From Butyrivibrio sp. CAG:318 (lineage in GTDB: Bacteria; Bacillota; Clostridia; Lachnospirales; Lachnospiraceae), in assembly GCA_000431815.1 (NCBI GenBank), contig FR889228.1, forward strand, positions 412-38,626: a stretch of 38,215 bases of DNA, in the 5' to 3' direction. Under the pieces are notes generated by a model. It was not told the DNA's origin. It saw nothing but the letters and a program-made list of their open reading frames with translations, and did not search any database. Shown in pieces: positions 31,890-38,215 of this stretch; the stretch's first letter is position 1; each line of letters starts with the position of its first letter. Both the position numbers and the translations under genes were made by a program.

Positions 31890-33767
31890 TTAGACTTCTC
31901 TGTAGTCTCCGTCAACAACATTATCATCCTGTGTATAACCTGCATCAGAAGCTGTCTGTGCTCCACCCATATCAGGACCTGCACCTGCTGCTCCGGCTGC
32001 TCCCTGGTTCTGCTCATACAGTTTTGCAAAAAGTGCCTGTGCACTGTTCATGAGTTTTTCTTTAGCGGACTTAATCTCATCAACATCTGCATCTGTCATG
32101 TTCTCAGGAGTTGTTCTGTCAACTACTGCCTTAAGTGCATTGAGATCGGCTTCTACAGCTTCTTTCTCGCTTGCGCTTACTTTATCTCCTACTTCGTCAA
32201 GAGCTTTCTGTGTCTGGAATACCATTGAATCAGCTTCGTTACGAGCCTCAATGCCTTCCTTACGTTTCTTATCCTGAGCTTCAAACTCAGCTGCTTCCTT
32301 GACAGCCTTATCAATATCAGCATCAGACATATTAGATCCTGATGTGATTGTTATATGCTGTTCCTTGCCTGTTCCAAGATCCTTAGCAGATACATTAACA
32401 ATACCGTTGGCATCGATATCAAATGTAACTTCAATCTGTGGAACACCTCTTCTTGCAGGAGGGATACCATCAAGTCTGAACTGTCCGAGTGATTTGTTAT
32501 CCTTAGCGAACTGTCTCTCACCCTGAAGTACGTTGATATCTACTGCAGTCTGGTTATCCGCTGCTGTTGAGAATATCTGGCTCTTCTTGGTAGGAATTGT
32601 TGTATTTCTCTCGATGAGCCTTGTTGCAATACCACCCATAGTCTCGATAGAAAGTGAAAGCGGTGTTACATCGAGAAGAAGGATATCGCCGGCACCTGCA
32701 TCACCTGCAAGTTTACCACCCTGGATAGAAGCACCTACTGCTACGCACTCATCAGGGTTAAGTGATTTGTTAGGTTCCTTACCTGTAAGCTGTTTAACTT
32801 TCTCCTGTACACATGGTACACGGGTTGAACCACCGACAAGGAGAACCTTTGAAATATCTGAATAATTAAGTCCTGCATCCTTCATTGCGTTCTGTACAGG
32901 AATTGCTGTTCTTTCTACAAGGTCACTTACAAGTTCCTCGAATTTAGCTCTTGTAAGGTTCATATCAAAATGCTTTGGTCCGTCTGCTGTTGCTGTGATG
33001 AACGGAAGGTTGATATTGGTTGTAGTGGCACTTGAAAGCTCTTTCTTAGCCTTCTCTGCTGCTTCTTTAAGTCTCTGGAGTGCCATCTTATCTGTTGAAA
33101 GATCTACGCCTTCTGCCTTCTTGAACTCATCGATCATCCAATCCATAATCTTCTGGTCAAAGTCATCACCACCGAGTCTTGTATCACCGTTGGTTGAAAG
33201 AACCTCGATTACACCGTCACCGATTTCAATTATGGATACATCGAATGTACCACCACCAAGGTCATATACCATAACCTTCTGCTCGTTTTCATTATCAAGT
33301 CCGTATGCAAGAGCTGCTGCTGTAGGCTCGTTGATGATACGTTTTACATCAAGGCCTGCAATCTTACCGGCATCCTTGGTTGCCTGACGCTGTGCATCGT
33401 TGAAATAAGCAGGAACAGTTATAACTGCTTCCGATACAGACTCGCCAAGATAGCTTTCTGCATCTGCTTTAAGTTTCTGAAGTATCATTGCTGATATTTC
33501 CTGCGGTGTGTAATTCTTTCCGTCGATTGATACCTTATAATCGGTACCCATATGTCTCTTGATTGAAGAGATTGTCTTATCCGCATTGGTTACTGCCTGA
33601 CGCTTTGCAGGCTCACCTACAAGTCTTTCTCCGTTCTTAGTAAATGCAACTACTGACGGAGTTGTTCTTACGCCTTCATTGTTGGCGATTACTACAGGCT
33701 TACCGCCTTCCATAACTGCTACGCAGCTGTTTGTTGTTCCTAAGTCAATACCAATAATCTTACTCAT
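31890..33767 (-). CDS. dnaK: Chaperone DnaK (Hsp70)
   Basis: The main Hsp70 chaperone, 625 residues. KIIGIDLGTTNSCVAVMEGG is the phosphate-1 loop, VMVYDLGGGTFDVS the phosphate-2 loop and LLVGGSTRVPCVQ the adenosine motif of the ATPase domain; VLLLDVTPLSLS-like DILLLDVTPLSLSIET marks the linker to the substrate-binding domain. The lid ends in an Ala/Gly-rich stretch and an acidic tail (DGDYREV). AAGGAGA lies before the ATG, 35 bases after grpE. Codon choice looks restricted, as expected of a highly expressed gene. Works with DnaJ and GrpE from the same operon. Confidence 0.98.
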   Translation of the reverse strand: MSKIIGIDLGTTNSCVAVMEGGKPVVIANNEGVRTTPSVVAFTKNGERLVGEPAKRQAVTNADKTISSIKRHMGTDYKVSIDGKNYTPQEISAMILQKLKADAESYLGESVSEAVITVPAYFNDAQRQATKDAGKIAGLDVKRIINEPTAAALAYGLDNENEQKVMVYDLGGGTFDVSIIEIGDGVIEVLSTNGDTRLGGDDFDQKIMDWMIDEFKKAEGVDLSTDKMALQRLKEAAEKAKKELSSATTTNINLPFITATADGPKHFDMNLTRAKFEELVSDLVERTAIPVQNAMKDAGLNYSDISKVLLVGGSTRVPCVQEKVKQLTGKEPNKSLNPDECVAVGASIQGGKLAGDAGAGDILLLDVTPLSLSIETMGGIATRLIERNTTIPTKKSQIFSTAADNQTAVDINVLQGERQFAKDNKSLGQFRLDGIPPARRGVPQIEVTFDIDANGIVNVSAKDLGTGKEQHITITSGSNMSDADIDKAVKEAAEFEAQDKKRKEGIEARNEADSMVFQTQKALDEVGDKVSASEKEAVEADLNALKAVVDRTTPENMTDADVDEIKSAKEKLMNSAQALFAKLYEQNQGAAGAAGAGPDMGGAQTASDAGYTQDDNVVDGDYREV

Positions 33768-33802
33768 AATAATTATCTCCTTCTATAACTATACTGAAAT
33801 TG

Positions 33803-34393
33803 TTAATTAGCTACTTTAACCATGCTGTGTCTTACAACCGTGTCTCTGTAGGTATATCCCTTCTGAAGCACTTCCGCCACAACATTCTCGCCGAGACTGT
33901 CATCTTCAACATGCATTACGGCATTATGGAAATTCGGGTCAAATTCGGCTCCGCAGGCTTCAATCTCCTTGACTCCTGCATCTTCAAGCACCTTGGTAAG
34001 CTGCTTATATATCTTATCCATACCTTCGGCGACAGCACCTGTCTTCTCATCCTCCGGAATAGAATTAAGACCTCTTTCAAAATTATCAACGACCGGCAGA
34101 ATCTTCTCGATTATGTCTCTTGCTCCGATTTCATACATCGATGCTTTCTCTTTCTCGGTACGTTTTCTGAAGTTATCAAACTCCGCCATTGTTCTTCTGT
34201 ATTTGTCTGTAAGTTCTTCTATCTGCTGATCTTTCTTATCCTTTTTATCTTTCTTCTTGGAATTTTTCTTATCAGCTTCCTCTGTCTTATTATCAGGCTT
34301 CTGTTCTGTCTTCTCTGCCTCCGTTACTTCTTCGGCATTTTCTTCAGTCTTCTTATCTTCTTCAAGTTCAATATCCTTTTCGTTCTCTGCCAA
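33803..34393 (-). CDS. grpE: Nucleotide exchange factor GrpE
   Basis: A 196-residue exchange factor that releases ADP from DnaK. A long charged Glu/Lys-rich N-terminus (residues 1-60) leads into the coiled coil (QIEELTDKYRRTMAEFDNFRKR, here cited in part) and the C-terminal beta domain ending in VLQKGYTYRDTVVRHSMVKV, the family signature. I start it at a TTG at 34393: AAAGGTGG stands 8 bases upstream, directly after the hrcA stop, and the protein then begins like typical GrpE proteins (MAENEK). An ATG at 34432 would overlap hrcA by 23 bases and lacks a good site. Confidence 0.95.
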   Translation of the reverse strand: MAENEKDIELEEDKKTEENAEEVTEAEKTEQKPDNKTEEADKKNSKKKDKKDKKDQQIEELTDKYRRTMAEFDNFRKRTEKEKASMYEIGARDIIEKILPVVDNFERGLNSIPEDEKTGAVAEGMDKIYKQLTKVLEDAGVKEIEACGAEFDPNFHNAVMHVEDDSLGENVVAEVLQKGYTYRDTVVRHSMVKVAN

Positions 34394-34409
34394 AATTCTC
34401 GCCACCTTT

Positions 34410-35456
34410 CTAATTCTTGAACGCATCATCAAGCTGCGTCTTGATATTCTTTATAGTCTCAACGACTTTCTCATAATCCATACGCTTAGGTCCGATTATG
34501 CCAATCGTTCCCTTGGCTCCGTCACGAAGTTCATATGTCGCTGTTACGACGCTGCAGTCCTTCATGCTCTCAACCGGTGTTTCCTCGCCGATATAGACCT
34601 TAATATCTCCGTCGGCATCCCGATCAAGTGAATCTGTAACAAGATTGGTAAGCATCTTCTTCTCTTCCAATGTATAGATAAGTTCGCTTGCCTTCGTATT
34701 ATCACTTAGTTCAGGATATTTGAAAATGTTGGTTGCGCCGCTTGTATATATCTGAATGTCATCCTCGCTTGTCGCGGCTGCCGCCATGGCATCGAGGATA
34801 TCTCTTATGAGCATTCCGTATTCTCCGGCCTGTGTGGTAAGTCCGGATATCATCGAAAGGTTAATCTCTTCCAATGTATGTCCTGCCACTGTGCTGTTAA
34901 GCATAATGTTCAGTTTCAGGCAATCCTCTGTATTAAGCTCCATAGCATTTTCGATGATGGAATTCTTAATCGTATTACCCTCCAGTACAAGTACGGCAAG
35001 AATCTTGCCTTTCTCTATCTGGGAAATCTGTATAAACTTAATGGTTCTGCCCTGTTTATGCGGAGCTGCTACCATAGTTGCGTAATTCGTATTGACTGCC
35101 AAAGTCTTTGCAACATTCTTTAACAAGTCTTCGACTCTGTCAACCTTCTCGAACAGAAGAGCTTCCTTCTTATTAAGTTCGTCTTCTCTCTTGTCTAACT
35201 TATCCTGCTGTTCCTGCATCATATTATCAACGTAGAAACGGTATCCTGCGTCAGATGGGATTCTTCCCGCCGACGTATGCGGCTGGATTATATATCCCAT
35301 TTCTTCGAGATCGGCCATCTCATTACGGATAGTTGCCGAACTCAGGTTCAAATCGGTATATTTGGATATCGTCCTTGAACCTACCGGTTCTCCCGTTTCA
35401 AGGTAATTACGGATAACAGCCTTGAGTATCTTGATTTTCCTCTCATCCATTTCCAT
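34410..35456 (-). CDS. hrcA: Heat-inducible repressor HrcA
   Basis: A 348-residue repressor of the chaperone operon. The N-terminal winged helix includes GEPVGSRTISKYTDLNLSS and IRNEMADLEEMGYI, which contact DNA; YIIQPHTSAGRIPSDAGYR follows, and the rest is the GAF-like dimer domain with FKYPELSD near the C-terminus. It binds the CIRCE operator 31 bases upstream and needs GroEL to stay folded, so heat releases it. I start at 35456, with GGAGGT 6 bases before; a longer frame starting at 35498 would run into the operator and has no ribosome binding site. First gene of the operon. Confidence 0.97.
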   Translation of the reverse strand: MEMDERKIKILKAVIRNYLETGEPVGSRTISKYTDLNLSSATIRNEMADLEEMGYIIQPHTSAGRIPSDAGYRFYVDNMMQEQQDKLDKREDELNKKEALLFEKVDRVEDLLKNVAKTLAVNTNYATMVAAPHKQGRTIKFIQISQIEKGKILAVLVLEGNTIKNSIIENAMELNTEDCLKLNIMLNSTVAGHTLEEINLSMISGLTTQAGEYGMLIRDILDAMAAAATSEDDIQIYTSGATNIFKYPELSDNTKASELIYTLEEKKMLTNLVTDSLDRDADGDIKVYIGEETPVESMKDCSVVTATYELRDGAKGTIGIIGPKRMDYEKVVETIKNIKTQLDDAFKN

Positions 35457-35486
35457 GTAATCACCTCCATCTGATGCTTTTTTGTT

Positions 35487-35515
35487 GTTAGCACTCAATC
35501 AATAGGAGTGCTAAC
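35487..35515 (-). promoter_or_regulatory. CIRCE operator
   Basis: TTAGCACTC at 35488-35496 and GAGTGCTAA at 35506-35514 with a 9-base spacer: a perfect match to the CIRCE consensus, plus one more paired base on each side. It lies just downstream of the promoter, so bound HrcA would block initiation. Confidence 0.98.
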
Positions 35516-35530
35516 ATTTGAACTAATATT

Positions 35531-35559
35531 AAAATATCACTCGACTTATCATTTGTCAA
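35531..35559 (-). promoter_or_regulatory. Heat-shock operon promoter
   Basis: On the minus strand a perfect TTGACA and TATTTT are 17 bases apart, with the -10 ending about 15 bases before the CIRCE element. Vegetative sigma-type promoter for hrcA-grpE-dnaK-dnaJ-helicase. Confidence 0.8.
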
Positions 35560-35644
35560 CACATATTTTCAAAAAAATTGTGAATATTTTATGTTTTTTT
35601 ATTTCATATTATTATTGGATATTTTATATAGGAAGGAATGCGTT

Positions 35645-35830
35645 ATGGATATCAGAAAAAATGCAGAATCACCCAAATCAGAACAACTCACCGCACGCAT
35701 GATCCAAAAGGAATGTGATGTGGACGACATCAGACAGACAAGCCGTTATACAAAAGGCAATAAACCTGTGCCCGATAACAATATGTTTTTTGAAGAAAGA
35801 CATAACCCACTTTCGAGCAAAGGTAACTAA
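35645..35830 (+). CDS. Small hypothetical protein, 61 residues
   Basis: A short, highly charged protein with no membrane segment, signal or known motif; it begins MDIRKNAESPKSEQ and ends HNPLSSKGN, with only one cysteine (in KECDVDD). AAGGA lies 7 bases before the ATG. It is divergent to the heat-shock operon, 130 bases from the CIRCE element, and ends just before a hairpin that also serves the convergent tRNA gene. An in-frame ATG at 35591 would add a hydrophobic stretch but has no ribosome binding site. The good site and terminator suggest it is real. Function unknown. Confidence 0.65.
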   Translation: MDIRKNAESPKSEQLTARMIQKECDVDDIRQTSRYTKGNKPVPDNNMFFEERHNPLSSKGN

Positions 35831-35834
35831 AAAA

Positions 35835-35858
35835 GCGGAACTGGCTAACCAGTTCCGC
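35835..35858 (-). terminator. Intrinsic terminator of tRNA-Asn (also faces the small gene)
   Basis: GCGGAACTGG and CCAGTTCCGC pair across a 4-base loop. On the minus strand six Ts follow at once, so it ends the tRNA transcript; on the plus strand the tail is weak (TAAAAG), so it would act there poorly. Confidence 0.85.
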
Positions 35859-35864
35859 TAAAAG

Positions 35865-35936
35865 CTCCCCGAGTAGGGCTCGAACCTACAACAACTCGGT
35901 TAACAGCCGAGTGCTCTACCATTGAGCTATCAGGGA
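35865..35936 (-). tRNA. tRNA-Asn (anticodon GTT)
   Basis: A complete 72-base cloverleaf on the minus strand. TCCCTGA pairs with TCGGGGA in the acceptor stem (one G-T pair), the D arm is TAGCTCAATGGTAGAGCA, the anticodon loop CTGTTAA has GTT in its centre, and GTAGGTTCGAGCCCTAC is the T arm. The discriminator is G. CCA is not encoded. It is a single tRNA gene with its own terminator. Confidence 0.97.
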
Positions 35937-36020
35937 ATACTCATACATATTAGCACAATGTTTTTTGAAATGCAAGCTTTTAAGCTCAAAATAATCACTA
36001 ATTTTATTTATATTTTATAA

Positions 36021-36049
36021 TTGATACTACATATCTTCTATGTTAGAAT
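36021..36049 (+). promoter_or_regulatory. Promoter of the uracil permease gene
   Basis: TTGATA at 36021-36026 and TAGAAT at 36044-36049, 17 bases apart, each one base from consensus. The leader of about 30 bases is too short for a PyrR attenuator, so none is present. Confidence 0.6.
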
Positions 36050-36086
36050 AATTTTTGATAAATCATTTTTCAACAGGAGGTTACCA

Positions 36087-37445
36087 ATGAATAAACCATT
36101 CAACGACGGCATTTATGATGCCCGTAAGCTTGGCGTTCCGAAGACATTGCTGCTTGGTATACAGCATATGTTTGCTATGTTCGGCGCCACAGTACTCGTT
36201 CCTATTCTTACAGGATTGAGCATTTCTACCACATTACTTTTTGCAGGTCTCGGAACACTATTATTCCACCTGATCACGAAGCGTAAGGTACCGGCTTTCT
36301 TAGGTTCATCTTTCGCATTTCTCGGCGGTTATGCCGCTATAGCTCCGTTAACGGATGCAGCAGGCAATGCGCTTGACAATTCCGAACTTCTTCCTTATGC
36401 ATGCGTAGGTGTTGCATTTGCCGGACTTCTTTATTTTGTCCTTGCTGCATTTATCAAAGCATTCGGTGCCAAGAGAGTTATGCGTTTCTTCCCGCCTATT
36501 GTTACAGGTCCTATCATTATTGCTATCGGACTTACCCTTTCACAGTCAGCCATAGATAACTGCGCTGCCAACTGGTGGGTGGCACTTATTGCTATTGTTG
36601 TTGTTATTATATGCAACATTTTTGGTAAAGGTATGATCAAAATCATTCCTATACTCATCGGTGTAGTTGTATCATATATTGCCGGAATCTTTTTCGGAGA
36701 TGTCGATTTCAATACAATCAAAGATGCTGCATGGTTCGGACTTCCTGTTGCCAAGGAAGCTACTGTTTTCTCCATATTTGGAGCACATTTTAATTCTTCC
36801 TTATTTATAACATCAATAATAACCATTATGCCTATTGCACTTGCTACAATTGTTGAGCATATCGGTGACATTTCAGCCATATCTTCGACAACCGGCATTA
36901 ATTACATAAAGGATCCGGGTCTTCACAGAACGCTTGTCGGAGACGGTGCCGCAACAATCGTTGCATCGCTTTTCGGTGCCCCTGCCAACACAACATACGG
37001 TGAAAATACCGGTGTTCTTTCTCTTTCAAAGGTATACGACCCACTCGTAATTGAAATCGCAGCAGGTTTTGCTATTCTGTTTTCATTCTGTCCTAAGTTT
37101 GCGGCAGTAATCGAGGCAATGCCAACAGCTACAATCGGTGGTATATCCCTTATACTTTACGGTATGATCTCAGCCGTAGGTGTGCGTAACGTCGTAGAGA
37201 ACAAGGTAGATTTCTCCAAATCACGTAATGTAATAATTGCAGCACTAATCCTTGTACTTTCAATCGGTATTAAATACAGCTCTGCCGGAAGCATATCCTT
37301 CACGATCGGCAAGGTTACAATTGACTTCTCCGGTCTTGCAGTCGGAGCTTTGGTAGGTATCATCCTCAATGCAATCCTTCCGGGTAAGGATTTTAATTTT
37401 GATGAAGATGACACCAACGATAATCCCAATATGAAAGCAATGTAA
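36087..37445 (+). CDS. uraA: Uracil permease (NCS2/UraA family)
   Basis: A 452-residue NCS2 transporter with about fourteen membrane segments that imports uracil by proton symport. LGIQHMFAMFGATVLVPILTG is the first motif (cited in part), VEHIGDISAISS holds the conserved Glu of segment 8, and APANTTYGENTGVLSLSK the Glu of segment 10; the GEN form rather than the QN form of xanthine carriers favours uracil. I start it at 36087 with AGGAGGT just upstream; the frame is open further up but crosses the promoter. It stands alone with its own promoter and terminator. A wider nucleobase range cannot be ruled out. Confidence 0.92.
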   Translation: MNKPFNDGIYDARKLGVPKTLLLGIQHMFAMFGATVLVPILTGLSISTTLLFAGLGTLLFHLITKRKVPAFLGSSFAFLGGYAAIAPLTDAAGNALDNSELLPYACVGVAFAGLLYFVLAAFIKAFGAKRVMRFFPPIVTGPIIIAIGLTLSQSAIDNCAANWWVALIAIVVVIICNIFGKGMIKIIPILIGVVVSYIAGIFFGDVDFNTIKDAAWFGLPVAKEATVFSIFGAHFNSSLFITSIITIMPIALATIVEHIGDISAISSTTGINYIKDPGLHRTLVGDGAATIVASLFGAPANTTYGENTGVLSLSKVYDPLVIEIAAGFAILFSFCPKFAAVIEAMPTATIGGISLILYGMISAVGVRNVVENKVDFSKSRNVIIAALILVLSIGIKYSSAGSISFTIGKVTIDFSGLAVGALVGIILNAILPGKDFNFDEDDTNDNPNMKAM

Positions 37446-37465
37446 ATCAATTATATGCACATACT

Positions 37466-37506
37466 AAAGGAACCGCCATAATATATATGACGGTTCCTTT
37501 TTTTTG
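37466..37506 (+). terminator. Intrinsic terminator of the uracil permease gene
   Basis: AAGGAACCG and CGGTTCCTT pair, extended by CAT/ATG after one mismatch, with an AT-rich loop; a run of about nine Ts follows. Strong on the plus strand; the A-run before the stem gives some function for the convergent gene too. Confidence 0.9.
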
Positions 37507-37538
37507 GCTTATATATGGTAATTAATCGGCCTGCAAAA

Positions 37539-38215
37539 TTACTCTTCTACAGATTTCTTTCTTGTAATAACAACTGTTGCTGCTGCAACTGCTGCAACTG
37601 CAATAAGCATAACTATTGATGTTGCATCTCCTGCTGTTACATCATCATCAGAAGGTGTGTTGTTATCCTCGTCTGAAGGTGTATTGTTATCTTCGTCTGA
37701 AGGTGTGTTATTATCCTCATCTCCACTGTTGTCAGCTAAAGGATTATCCTTCTGAATTGTAATAACACCACCGTCAGCACCGTTTGCATTGGTGTAATCT
37801 GCGATGATATAGATGTCTGATACGCTCTCATCTGCAAGAAGTTTATGAAGTGTATCTGTGTAATCTGCTGCAACTGCTGCATTCTCAGCACCATATATAA
37901 ATGCCTGTACACCGTAACCTGTAGCTGCGTCAAACTGCGCCTGGTCAAACTTCATTGAACATGTGTACATTCCATTTGCATCCGGAGTCATGTTGATGTT
38001 ACCTACATAGGTATCTCCCCAGCCCCATGCTTTAAGAGCTGTAGTAGCTTCTGCAAGATTTACCCATTCATCCGAAACAACCCATGCTCCGCCCCAGATA
38101 TTAAAACCAATCTTATCGGCTCCTTCCGGTGCGCCCTTTACGATTACATGTGCTGTCGTTTCGATTTCCGCAGCCTTTACTGCATCTGCCTTTCCGGCCA
38201 CAATTCCTGCTGCAA
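37539..38215 (-). CDS. Surface protein with repeat stalk and C-terminal membrane anchor, N-terminus beyond window
   Basis: The frame is open to the right edge (225 codons), so the N-terminus, probably a signal peptide, is missing; the visible start AAGIVAGKADAVKA looks like the end of one. Residues that follow form a Trp-rich extracellular domain (IGFNIWGGAWVVSDEW, LKAWGWGD) of no family I recognise. Then come three eight-residue Asp/Asn/Thr/Pro repeats, a hydrophobic helix (SIVMLIAVAAVAAATVVIT) and a charged RKKSVEE tail. This is the layout of a wall-spanning stalk with a membrane anchor. A clear LPXTG is absent (VTAGD stands in that position), so sortase linkage is doubtful. A GTG at 38201 could begin an internal shorter frame but has no reason to be the start. 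Confidence 0.75.
   Translation of the reverse strand, partial: AAGIVAGKADAVKAAEIETTAHVIVKGAPEGADKIGFNIWGGAWVVSDEWVNLAEATTALKAWGWGDTYVGNINMTPDANGMYTCSMKFDQAQFDAATGYGVQAFIYGAENAAVAADYTDTLHKLLADESVSDIYIIADYTNANGADGGVITIQKDNPLADNSGDEDNNTPSDEDNNTPSDEDNNTPSDDDVTAGDATSIVMLIAVAAVAAATVVITRKKSVEE
37648..37719 (-). repeat. Three 24-base tandem repeats coding for the stalk
   Basis: Three copies of a 24-base unit (TCTGAAGGTGTGTTGTTATC plus four bases) differ at a few, mostly synonymous, positions. They code for DEDNNTPS-type repeats in the surface protein. Copy number may vary between strains. Confidence 0.9.

Noticed and set aside
33800..34420. Plus-strand open frame of 206 codons across grpE
   Set aside because: It is the antisense shadow of grpE; its Leu/Phe-rich product comes from the reverse complement of Lys/Glu codons.
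37648..37719. CRISPR-like repeat
   Set aside because: The units are contiguous, in frame and code for a protein stalk; there are no spacers.

Overview
The window reads as chromosome of a low-to-moderate GC Gram-positive anaerobe in the Clostridia, most likely Lachnospiraceae. This rests on gene content and order (an hrcA-grpE-dnaK-dnaJ operon behind a perfect CIRCE operator, a TM1266-type [FeFe]-hydrogenase regulator, YfhO, lipoproteins with canonical lipoboxes, AGGAGG-type ribosome binding sites). No species can be named from the sequence alone.

Left part (1-16165, all on the minus strand): a surface-glycan locus. Read in transcription order from a promoter near 16211 it encodes a glucose-1-phosphate cytidylyltransferase (RfbF), a UXS/ArnA-like SDR decarboxylase, a UDP-glucose-6-dehydrogenase-like enzyme, an RfbH/E1-type PMP and [2Fe-2S] 3-dehydratase, an HMGL-type aldolase with an extra C-terminal domain, an acetolactate-synthase-like ThDP enzyme and an NAD-dependent reductase. 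After a scar (a 5'-truncated gene fragment plus a frameshifted, deleted IS110-family transposase, about 6867-7398) come an FkbM methyltransferase, two radical SAM enzymes and two family-2 glycosyltransferases, the last cut by the window edge. The sugar genes resemble the yersiniose logic (CDP-sugar, 3-deoxygenation, ThDP-dependent attachment of a carbon branch, reduction). However, the usual CDP-glucose 4,6-dehydratase is replaced by a dehydrogenase plus decarboxylase pair, and an aldolase is translationally coupled to the ThDP enzyme. My main hypothesis is an undescribed CDP-linked, 3-deoxy, branched-chain pentose pathway.

Middle part (16166-30653): a divergent cassette (hydrogenase-system regulator, then a complete NMT1/SsuA-like ABC importer); a GGDEF protein followed by YfhO; an alpha/beta-hydrolase whose catalytic Ser and His both appear to be replaced; an orphan solute-binding lipoprotein; a membrane-anchored Mrr-like protein with an altered catalytic motif; and a 679-residue protein with an N-terminal cyclic-nucleotide-binding-like domain and a large unrecognised remainder. 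Several neighbours are convergent and overlap at their stop codons.

Right part (28821-38215): the heat-shock operon hrcA-grpE-dnaK-dnaJ with a UvrD/PcrA-like helicase as its last gene, a small 61-residue protein, tRNA-Asn(GTT) with its own terminator, a uracil permease with promoter and terminator, and the C-terminal part of a surface protein with a tandem-repeat stalk, cut by the right edge.
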